This document shows, in pieces, positions 7,954-13,937 of a stretch of 15,605 nucleotides of DNA. Source of the DNA: ZLKRG08 sp963977625 (GTDB lineage: Bacteria > Actinomycetota > Actinomycetes > Nanopelagicales > Nanopelagicaceae); assembly GCA_963977625.1 (NCBI GenBank), contig CAXBPX010000020.1, forward strand, positions 1 through 15,605, read 5' to 3'. Within the stretch, counting starts at the first letter, position 1. Every line of letters begins with the position of its first letter. The notes beneath the pieces are model-generated. The model had not been told where the DNA came from and searched no databases. It worked only from the letters and a program-made list of their open reading frames with translations. A program made the translations under genes and the position numbers.

Positions 7954-9396
7954 ATGACCCACTTCGAATCACTTAACCCTCAAAATGGCGAAGTTATTGC
8001 GACTCATGAAATCTACACAAAAGAAGCGGTAAATCGCGCTGTTACTGGGGCAACTGAAAGTTTCAAAAGTTGGGGGCAATTAACTCCATCAAAACGTAAA
8101 CGAGTTTTACTCAAGTGGAAAAGTGAATTGGTTTCAAAAGCTGAAGATTTTGCGCAATTAATTTCGCTTGAAACTGGTAAACCAATTGGTGATGCACGTT
8201 TAGAGGTATCAATTGCAATTTCACATCTTTCTTGGGCGGCAAAGCGAGCTGGCTACTACTTAAAACCTCAGGGTCGTAAAACTGGTTTATTGCTCTTTAA
8301 CTTTGAAGCAGAAGTGCAACGAGTTCCCTTTGGTGTTGTTGGTGTGATTGGACCTTGGAACTATCCATTGTTTACTCCGATGGGTTCGATTGCTTATGCG
8401 TTAGCTGCCGGTAACACTGTAGTTTTCAAACCAAGTGAATTTACTCCTGGCGTTGGGGTATTACTTTCCGAAACTTTTGAAAAAGCATGCTCAATACCTA
8501 ATGTATTAAAAACCATAACCGGTTTGGGTGAAACTGGTAAATTTTTATGCGAATCAGCAATTGGCAAATTAGCTTTCACGGGTTCAACTAAAACTGCAAA
8601 ATTGGTTGCAGAAACATGTTCCAGAAATATGGTTCCGGTACTACTTGAATGTGGCGGTAAAGATCCAGTCTTGGTAGATAAAGATGCAAATTTAAAGTTG
8701 GCAGCTGAATACACTGTCTGGTCTGCCATGGCTAATGCGGGCCAATCTTGTATTGGCGCAGAGCGCGTTTACGTTCATGAAAAAGTAGCGGAAAATTTCC
8801 AAAATGAAGTCTTAAATATTGTAAGAGATTTAGAACCTGGCAAGAGTTATGGACCAGCAACGATGCCAAAGCAGTTGGACATCATTAAACGCCATATCCA
8901 AGATGCCACAAATGCAGGCGCCAAGATGCTTTACGGTGATATTCACTCTGTAAACGAACGCATTGTTAATCCGGTAGTGATGGCAGAAGTTCCAGAAAAT
9001 TGCAGTGCGATGACCGAAGAAACTTTTGGGCCTACTATTGCAATTAATAAAGTCCAAGATATGAATGAAGCCGTCACCCTATCTAACGCCAGTGAATATG
9101 GCCTAGGAGCATCCGTATTTTCAAAACGCAGTGGTTATGCCATCGCTAAGCAATTGGAATGTGGCATGGTTGCTATAAATTCCTCATTTACTTTTGCTGC
9201 AGTTCCATCTGTGCCATTTGGAGGTGCAAAACAAAGCGGATATGGACGCATTCATGGTCCCGAAGGTTTATATGAATTTACTTTTGCAAGAACTTTTGTC
9301 AGGCCAAGATTTGAAATTCCTTTACGCGCAACTTCATTTAAACGCACTAAAGGGCAAGAAAAGATTATTGCTACTTTGAGTAGATGGTTTAGTTAA
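7954..9396 (+). CDS. NAD(P)-dependent aldehyde dehydrogenase
   Basis: This 480-residue soluble enzyme oxidises an aldehyde to the acid using NAD(P)+. It carries the complete superfamily active site: GPWNYP with Asn136, the VVFKPSE cofactor motif at 157-162, FTGST at 208-212, general base Glu232 (LLECGGKDP) and catalytic Cys266 (NAGQSCIGAERVYV). EETFGP and the PFGGAKQSGYGR segment near the C-terminus are also present. The length is normal. The C-terminal tail continues about 45 residues past the conserved core and is basic. Aldehyde specificity (for example succinate semialdehyde or a longer aliphatic aldehyde) cannot be told from the sequence. A TACCAT box ends 6 bases before the ATG, so a leaderless message is likely. 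It shares a 33-bp divergent promoter gap with the hydrolase. Confidence 0.95.
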   Translation: MTHFESLNPQNGEVIATHEIYTKEAVNRAVTGATESFKSWGQLTPSKRKRVLLKWKSELVSKAEDFAQLISLETGKPIGDARLEVSIAISHLSWAAKRAGYYLKPQGRKTGLLLFNFEAEVQRVPFGVVGVIGPWNYPLFTPMGSIAYALAAGNTVVFKPSEFTPGVGVLLSETFEKACSIPNVLKTITGLGETGKFLCESAIGKLAFTGSTKTAKLVAETCSRNMVPVLLECGGKDPVLVDKDANLKLAAEYTVWSAMANAGQSCIGAERVYVHEKVAENFQNEVLNIVRDLEPGKSYGPATMPKQLDIIKRHIQDATNAGAKMLYGDIHSVNERIVNPVVMAEVPENCSAMTEETFGPTIAINKVQDMNEAVTLSNASEYGLGASVFSKRSGYAIAKQLECGMVAINSSFTFAAVPSVPFGGAKQSGYGRIHGPEGLYEFTFARTFVRPRFEIPLRATSFKRTKGQEKIIATLSRWFS

Positions 9397-9404
9397 GATT
9401 TAAA

Positions 9405-9716
9405 TTAATATTTAGGTGCATTGCGTGTGCGCTGAGTGTTTGGTTTGCGGTTCGCGCGATTGTTCCAACAAGCTTTGTGCCAATGGCGACGTGAATCTTC
9501 ATCGCCTTCGATCCAAGCAACTATATGTGGCGTGGCCATCGGAATCATTTGATCACATCCAGGGCAACGATAAGGTTTATTAGAACTCGAACCTGTTAGT
9601 TGCCTGACAACATAAATTCCATCATGATGTTCTTCGATTATCTGATTAGAAGTTGCTGGGTCGCGTTCTTCCGCCTTTGGACGACGATTCTTTGGGTAGT
9701 TTCTACGCGGACTCAC
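9405..9716 (-). CDS. Small conserved actinobacterial protein with CPGC/HWHxxxC putative zinc site
   Basis: This is a basic protein of about 103 residues. From the GTG start at 9716 (VSPRRNYPKNRRPK) it has an Arg/Lys/Pro-rich N-terminus, then RCPGCDQMIP with Cys51 and Cys54, PHIVAW with His64, and RRHWHKACW with His78, His80 and Cys83. It ends in another basic Arg/Asn/Pro tail. The Cys/His set suggests a zinc-bound fold, possibly nucleic-acid binding given the basic flanks. I recognise the pattern as a conserved family in Streptomyces, often labelled 'ATP/GTP-binding protein' without visible support; no nucleotide-binding motif is present here. The GTG start is preferred because homologues as I recall them begin with SPRRN; in-frame ATGs at 9782 and 9752 would run into the divergent ABC gene or its upstream region. 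The function is unknown. Confidence 0.75.
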   Translation of the reverse strand: MSPRRNYPKNRRPKAEERDPATSNQIIEEHHDGIYVVRQLTGSSSNKPYRCPGCDQMIPMATPHIVAWIEGDEDSRRHWHKACWNNRANRKPNTQRTRNAPKY

Positions 9717-9722
9717 TTGAGT

Positions 9723-9728
9723 ATTTTC
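9723..9728 (-). promoter_or_regulatory. Weak candidate -10 box for the CPGC small protein
   Basis: GAAAAT on the minus strand matches TATAAT at four of six positions and ends 6 bases (ACTCAA) before the GTG at 9716. On the plus strand the overlapping TATTTT at 9722-9727 could serve the ABC ATPase with a leader of about 28 bases. Either reading is weak. Confidence 0.3.
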
Positions 9729-9761
9729 GCATTTCACAGCCAGTTGTGGCATCGTGGCGCC

Positions 9762-10583
9762 ATGTCGGTCGTCACGGTTCATGGCTTAACTAAGCAATAC
9801 GATGAAATAAATGCAGTGGCCGGCGTTGATTTAACCATTAATCAAGGTGAGATTTTCTCTCTGCTTGGCCCAAATGGTGCTGGAAAAACCACCACCGTTG
9901 AAATTCTCGAAGGATTTCGTGCCAGATCATCTGGCGATGTGAGCGTGCTTGGCGTAGATCCAAACCATGGTGATAGCCATTGGCGAAATCGTTTAGGCAT
10001 CGTGCATCAAAATAGTCAAGATGCTGGCGATTTAAATGTGGCTGAAACAGTTCAACACTTTGCTAAGTATTACCAGAATCCAAGAAGAGCAGAAGAGGTA
10101 ATCGCAGCAGTAGGACTTGATGAAAAGCGCAACTCGCTGATTCGAAATCTATCTGGAGGTCAACGCCGACGTCTGGATGTTGCGCTTGGAATTATCGGCA
10201 GTCCAGAACTGCTCTTTCTTGATGAACCGACTACTGGTTTTGATCCAGAAGCTCGTCGTCAATTTTGGGATTTGATTCGTTCACTGCAAAGTTCCGGCAC
10301 CACAATTTTATTAACTACTCATTATTTAGATGAAGCCGAAGCGCTGGCAGATCGCGTTGCAGTGATTAACCGAGGCAAAATAGTTGAAGTTGCTACTCCA
10401 ACTACACTTGGTAATCGGCATAACGCACTTGCCACTATCAAATGGCGCGATGGCGAGACCGAAACTAATAAGCCAACTGAATTTGTAAAAGAGCTTTCTG
10501 CCAAATACCAAGGCGAAGTTCCAGAGCTGCAAGTTATCCGTCCATCACTTGAAGATATCTACCTAAAGATGATTGGCGAATAA
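9762..10583 (+). CDS. ABC transporter ATP-binding protein (DrrA/ABC-2 exporter type)
   Basis: This 273-residue cytoplasmic ATPase powers the permease encoded next. It contains Walker A GPNGAGKT at 36-43, the ABC signature LSGGQRRRLDVALG, Walker B LLFLDEPTTGFD and the switch histidine in LLTTHYLDEAEALADR. The C-terminal tail (ATIKWRDGE to PSLEDIYLKMIGE) has the ending typical of the drug/lipid exporter subfamily related to DrrA and NatA. The ATG at 9762 (MSVVTVHGLTKQY) is where the conserved domain begins; the frame stays open to 9600 but that region covers the opposite-strand small protein. There is no obvious Shine-Dalgarno sequence. The stop overlaps the permease start by one base (TAATG at 10581-10585). 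The exported substrate is unknown. Confidence 0.95.
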   Translation: MSVVTVHGLTKQYDEINAVAGVDLTINQGEIFSLLGPNGAGKTTTVEILEGFRARSSGDVSVLGVDPNHGDSHWRNRLGIVHQNSQDAGDLNVAETVQHFAKYYQNPRRAEEVIAAVGLDEKRNSLIRNLSGGQRRRLDVALGIIGSPELLFLDEPTTGFDPEARRQFWDLIRSLQSSGTTILLTTHYLDEAEALADRVAVINRGKIVEVATPTTLGNRHNALATIKWRDGETETNKPTEFVKELSAKYQGEVPELQVIRPSLEDIYLKMIGE

Positions 10584-11365
10584 TGAATACTCTGAAATTA
10601 GGCATCCATCGCGGTTTTCTTGAAATCAAACAATTTATGCGCCAACGCGAATCTGTAGTTTTTACCATTTTCTTCCCCTTAATTCTTATGGTGATTTTTG
10701 GTTCAGTCTTTAAAGACACCATCGCGCCCGGCGTTAAATTCAGTCAATATTTCGTGGCTGGAATGATCGCTTCAGGCATGGTTAATAGCGGTTTTCAGCA
10801 GTTGGCAATCATGATTCCTATGGAACGAGATGCAGGAGGATTGAAGCGACTACGTGGCACTCCAATGCCAATTGCTTCATACTTCATTGGTAAATCAATT
10901 CTAGTTTTGGCGTCCATGATTGTGCAAACAATCTTTTTAGTAGCAGGTGGTGTTGCTTTCTTTGGTTTGAAACTTCCGGCAACTTCTGAAAAATGGTGGT
11001 TATTTATACTGCTATTAATTCTGGGCAGCGCGAATTCCACTGCACTTGGTATTGCATTCTCTGTAGTTCCTAAATCAGGTCGCGGCGCATCAGCAGTAGT
11101 TTCACCAGTAGTGATTGTCTTGCAATTCTTTAGTGGTGTCTTCTTTATATTTACTCAGCTACCGCACTGGATGCAGCAAGTTGCGGCGTTATTTCCACTT
11201 AAGTGGTTAACTCAAGGTATGCGCGAAGTATTTTTACCAGATACTTTTGCAGCGCAAGAAGTAGCTAAAAGCTGGGAAACTGGGCGTGGAATATCAATTA
11301 ACTTAATCTGGTTGGTATTAGGTGTGGCGCTAGCTATAAAGACATTTAGATGGGATCGCGATTGA
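10583..11365 (+). CDS. ABC-2 type permease, exporter partner of the preceding ATPase
   Basis: This 260-residue membrane protein has six predicted hydrophobic segments, at about 26-44, 55-78, 105-130, 138-160, 167-195 and 235-255. The cytoplasmic-loop motif ERDAGGLKRLRGTPMP at 81-96 is characteristic of ABC-2 permeases (DrrB family). Its ATG shares a base with the ATPase stop, so the pair is translationally coupled and forms a two-gene exporter, probably working as a dimer of each. The 3' end overlaps the next gene by 16 bp (or 4 bp if that gene starts at TTG 11362), raising the possibility that the secreted protein downstream is co-expressed. The substrate cannot be inferred. Confidence 0.93.
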   Translation: MNTLKLGIHRGFLEIKQFMRQRESVVFTIFFPLILMVIFGSVFKDTIAPGVKFSQYFVAGMIASGMVNSGFQQLAIMIPMERDAGGLKRLRGTPMPIASYFIGKSILVLASMIVQTIFLVAGGVAFFGLKLPATSEKWWLFILLLILGSANSTALGIAFSVVPKSGRGASAVVSPVVIVLQFFSGVFFIFTQLPHWMQQVAALFPLKWLTQGMREVFLPDTFAAQEVAKSWETGRGISINLIWLVLGVALAIKTFRWDRD

Positions 11366-12078
11366 AAAAGCTGCTAGTTGGACTAATTGCAATCTCACTA
11401 TTAAGTGGGACGGCTAATGCTGCGACCAAAAAACCAACCCCTACGCCAACTAAAAAAGTTACCGCATCTCCAACAGCCAAAGTTACGACTAAAGCAACTG
11501 CTAAAGCTTCGGCTACCGCAAAAGCGACCACTAAAGTCACAGCTAAACCAACTGCAAAAGCTACTGCTTCAGCTACTGCCACTAAGAAAAAAGTGGTTTA
11601 CAAACCAAAACCGCGCAAAAAGGTGAAACTCTCACCTTCACCTAAACCGGTTTGGCCTCCAAAAGGTTATGTAAAAAGTGATGATATCTATGCCAAAATC
11701 CCAACTAGTAAAGAATTAATAGGTTTATCTTCCGCAAATAAAAAATTAGCTGGCGATTTAAAAGCCAAAAACTGTGAAAATCTAACTTGCGGCGCGATTT
11801 TGGCAACTTCGATAGCCGGTTGCAATTATTGGGAATTCAACGCAGATATAGTTGGACCTACTTCTGATACTGACAAAACTATTATCAAATATGGTTCATT
11901 AATATCTTATTTTGGTGCTTCCAAGCCTAAAGAAATCACCACTTATATTCTAAATAGCGAAGAGCCAATTAAAGTTGGTTTTAAAGTTTCGAATATCCGG
12001 ATTGCTTGCCATAGAGATGTGGTCCCCACAGATATTAAGATTCCCAGCAATATCTATATGAAAGTAACTACCGATTAG
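11350..12078 (+). CDS. Secreted protein with Lys/Thr/Ala/Pro-rich linker and a four-cysteine C-terminal domain; function unknown
   Basis: I do not recognise a named family for this 242-residue protein. Residues 1-25 form a signal peptide (basic SRLKKLL, hydrophobic GLIAISLL, then TANA-A as a likely cleavage site). Residues 26-100 are low complexity, built mostly of Lys, Thr, Ala, Pro and Ser in short irregular TAKAT/KPTAKA-type units, strongly positively charged and probably extended. Residues about 105-242 look globular with alternating hydrophobic strands and four cysteines at 142, 147, 158 and 220, suggesting two disulfides outside the membrane. A wall- or polymer-binding spacer plus beta-rich head is a reasonable guess only. 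The start could instead be TTG at 11362, which overlaps the permease stop as TTGA and gives MKKLLVGL. The 3' end overlaps the convergent adenosyltransferase by 11 bp. Confidence 0.8.
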   Translation: MGSRLKKLLVGLIAISLLSGTANAATKKPTPTPTKKVTASPTAKVTTKATAKASATAKATTKVTAKPTAKATASATATKKKVVYKPKPRKKVKLSPSPKPVWPPKGYVKSDDIYAKIPTSKELIGLSSANKKLAGDLKAKNCENLTCGAILATSIAGCNYWEFNADIVGPTSDTDKTIIKYGSLISYFGASKPKEITTYILNSEEPIKVGFKVSNIRIACHRDVVPTDIKIPSNIYMKVTTD

Positions 12079-12640
12079 CTCCTGGAACCCAAAGCTCGTC
12101 ACCTTTTTCTTTATTTGCGGTACGAGCCAATACAAAAAGTAAATCAGATAAACGATTTAAATACTTTGCGGTTAATGGATTGACACCAGTACCAAATGCA
12201 TGGATTGCACTCCAGGTTCGGCGTTCGGCACGTCGAACTACAGTGCGGGCTACATGAAGCAGTGCAGCCGCAGGAGTTCCTGATGGAAGTACAAATGAAC
12301 GAAGTTCTGGCAAATGTTCGTTGTATTTATCAATCTGCTCTTCTAAATACGTGATTTGGCTTTCAAGTACTCGAAGTTGCTCGTATCCAGGGTTATCAAT
12401 TACTGGTGTGCAAAGGTCTGCACCAACATCGAATAAATCATTTTGAATTCGCACCAATAATTTGCGCATTTCATCTGAAATTTGGCTCATTGCAAGTGCA
12501 ACGCCAATTGATGAATTAGCTTCATCGACAGTTGCGTATGCTTCAAGACGTGGATCATTTTTAGAGGTGCGACTCATATCGCCCAGTGCGGTACTGCCAT
12601 CGTCGCCTGTTTTTGTATAGATACGCGTTAAATGAACCAT
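12068..12640 (-). CDS. pduO: Cob(I)alamin adenosyltransferase, PduO type
   Basis: This enzyme transfers the adenosyl group of ATP to cob(I)alamin to make adenosylcobalamin. The protein has 190 residues and is all-helical. The N-terminal ATP-binding segment TRIYTKTGDDGSTALGD is at 5-21, YATVDEANSSIGVAL at 35-49, the conserved RTVVRRAERR at 132-141 and YLNRLSDLLFVLAR at 160-173. The ATG at 12640 (MVHLTRIYTK) is favoured over an upstream TTG at 12655, because a TACTAT -10 box lies across that extension, 6 bases before 12640. The gene is divergent from murA, as is Rv1314c from Rv1315 in M. tuberculosis. No cobalamin synthesis gene is nearby, so it may serve imported corrinoids for B12-dependent enzymes encoded elsewhere. 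Confidence 0.95.
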   Translation of the reverse strand: MVHLTRIYTKTGDDGSTALGDMSRTSKNDPRLEAYATVDEANSSIGVALAMSQISDEMRKLLVRIQNDLFDVGADLCTPVIDNPGYEQLRVLESQITYLEEQIDKYNEHLPELRSFVLPSGTPAAALLHVARTVVRRAERRTWSAIHAFGTGVNPLTAKYLNRLSDLLFVLARTANKEKGDELWVPGANR

Positions 12641-12646
12641 GACCGA

Positions 12647-12652
12647 ATAGTA
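12647..12652 (-). promoter_or_regulatory. Candidate -10 box for pduO (leaderless geometry)
   Basis: TACTAT on the minus strand matches TATAAT at five of six positions and is followed by 6 bases (TCGGTC), then the ATG at 12640. It would fall inside the coding region if the gene began at TTG 12655, so it decides the start. Confidence 0.6.
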
Positions 12653-12656
12653 CAAG

Positions 12657-12662
12657 TACGAT
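12657..12662 (+). promoter_or_regulatory. Candidate -10 box for murA
   Basis: TACGAT fits TAnnnT and ends 9 bases before the murA ATG at 12672, giving a leader of only a few bases. It sits 4 bases from the opposite-strand pduO box. Confidence 0.45.
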
Positions 12663-12671
12663 TAGACCATT

Positions 12672-13925
12672 ATGAGCGAGAGATTCCGCATCGTAGGTGG
12701 CGCGCACCTCAAAGGTGAAGTCCACGTTCCAGGCGCTAAAAATAGCGTTTTAAAGCTCATGGCAGCGACTTTGTTAGCACCTGGCAAGAACACGATCACC
12801 AACGTGCCAGATATTTTGGATGTCGAAATCATGAGCGAATTACTGGAACGCCTTGGTTGCAAAGTAAATCGCTTACAAGGCAAAGTAGAAATTGAAGTGC
12901 CAGAAAAACCAGAACATCGCGCTGATTATGATTTAGTGCGCAAAATTCGCGCTTCAATAAATGTGCTTGGTCCACTTACAGTTCGCGTTGGTGCAGCTGA
13001 TGTCGCGCTTCCTGGTGGTGATGCGATTGGTCCTCGGCCATTAGATATTCATATAAAGGGTCTAGAAGCTCTTGGTGCAAAAGTACATATCGAACATGGT
13101 TACATAGTTACCGAAGCTCCAAATGGACTAGTCGGTGCCACAATTGATTTAGATTTTCCTTCTGTTGGCGCAACTGAAAACATCATGATGGCTGCGGTCC
13201 TTGCTAGCGGTAAAACAGTTATTGAAAACGCAGCACGCGAACCAGATATTGTTGATATTGGAAACTTTTTGATTGAAATGGGTGCCAATATTTCTGGGCT
13301 TGGTAGCACCACAATCACTATTGAAGGTGTGAAAAAACTTAATCCCGCAACACATGCCACACTTCCAGATCGAATTATCACGGGTACTTGGGCATTTGCG
13401 GCTGCTATCACTAAAGGTGACATCACCATCAAAGGTGCGCGCGCAGATCATTTAGAAATTCCACTTGAGAAAATTGCAAGTGCTGGTGCAATTGTTACCA
13501 CGATTGAAGATGGTATTCGCGTGCATATGGAACAACGTCCTCAAGCTATTGATGTAGCAACGCTTCCCTACCCAGGATTTCCTACTGACTTACAACCAAT
13601 GGTGGTTGCGATGAATGCAATTGCAGAAGGTGATGCCATTGTCACTGAAAATGTCTTTCAAGGACGCTTTATGTTTGTAAATGAATTAAGCAGATTAGGA
13701 GCCAAAATCACGGTAGATGGCCATCATGCTGCCATTACTGGTATTGCGCAGTTATCTGGCGCTCCAGTAGTTGCCACTGATATTCGAGCTGGTGTTGGTT
13801 TGGTGCTTGCCGGGTTGGTCGCAGATGGCGAAACTATTGTGGAAGATGCGTTCCATATTGATCGCGGATTTCCAAATTTTGCTGAGCAACTTCAATCGCT
13901 CGGCGCTGATGTAAAAAGAATCTAA
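12672..13925 (+). CDS. murA: UDP-N-acetylglucosamine 1-carboxyvinyltransferase MurA with Asp117 in place of Cys
   Basis: MurA catalyses the first committed step of peptidoglycan synthesis, adding enolpyruvate from PEP to UDP-GlcNAc. The protein is full length at 417 residues and has the EPSP-synthase-like two-domain fold. Conserved elements are GAKNSVLKLM with Lys23, KIRASINVLGPL at 91-102, the active-site loop LPGGDAIGPRP at 113-123, YPGFPTDLQPM carrying the catalytic Asp, and HIDRG near the C-terminus carrying the conserved Arg. In E. coli the loop reads PGGCTIG with Cys115, the target of fosfomycin; here it is Asp117, as in M. tuberculosis, which predicts intrinsic fosfomycin resistance. 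It starts 31 bp from divergent pduO. Sampled coding sequence is GC-richer than the neighbouring protease gene. Confidence 0.97.
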   Translation: MSERFRIVGGAHLKGEVHVPGAKNSVLKLMAATLLAPGKNTITNVPDILDVEIMSELLERLGCKVNRLQGKVEIEVPEKPEHRADYDLVRKIRASINVLGPLTVRVGAADVALPGGDAIGPRPLDIHIKGLEALGAKVHIEHGYIVTEAPNGLVGATIDLDFPSVGATENIMMAAVLASGKTVIENAAREPDIVDIGNFLIEMGANISGLGSTTITIEGVKKLNPATHATLPDRIITGTWAFAAAITKGDITIKGARADHLEIPLEKIASAGAIVTTIEDGIRVHMEQRPQAIDVATLPYPGFPTDLQPMVVAMNAIAEGDAIVTENVFQGRFMFVNELSRLGAKITVDGHHAAITGIAQLSGAPVVATDIRAGVGLVLAGLVADGETIVEDAFHIDRGFPNFAEQLQSLGADVKRI

Positions 13926-13937
13926 ATCTGAACTTTT

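Noticed and set aside
7921..7962. Upstream ATG at 7962 for the alpha/beta hydrolase
   Set aside because: It would add 14 non-conserved residues, overlap the divergent aldehyde dehydrogenase start and place the TAGAAT box inside the gene.
9401..9414. AT-only inverted repeat TAAAT-TAAT-ATTTA between the aldehyde dehydrogenase and the small protein
   Set aside because: A five-pair A-T stem is expected by chance in such AT-rich DNA and has no T-run context.
9600..9761. N-terminal extension of the ABC ATPase frame
   Set aside because: The conserved ATPase begins at 9762 and the extension covers the opposite-strand CPGC protein, whose family motif is clear.
11335..11340. TATAAA nine bases before the ATG of the secreted protein as an internal promoter
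   Set aside because: It lies in permease coding sequence, lacks the final T of the -10 consensus, and the genes already overlap; it cannot be separated from chance.
11346..11582. 78-codon minus-strand reading frame opposite the Lys/Thr/Ala linker, looking like a Val/Ala-rich membrane protein
   Set aside because: It is the complement of Lys/Thr/Ala codons, which mechanically reads as Val, Ala, Phe and Leu on the other strand; no start signal or domain supports it.
11400..11600. Possible direct-repeat or CRISPR-like array in the Lys/Thr/Ala region
   Set aside because: The repetition is irregular at DNA level, in frame with coding, with no constant repeat or spacers; it reflects biased protein composition.
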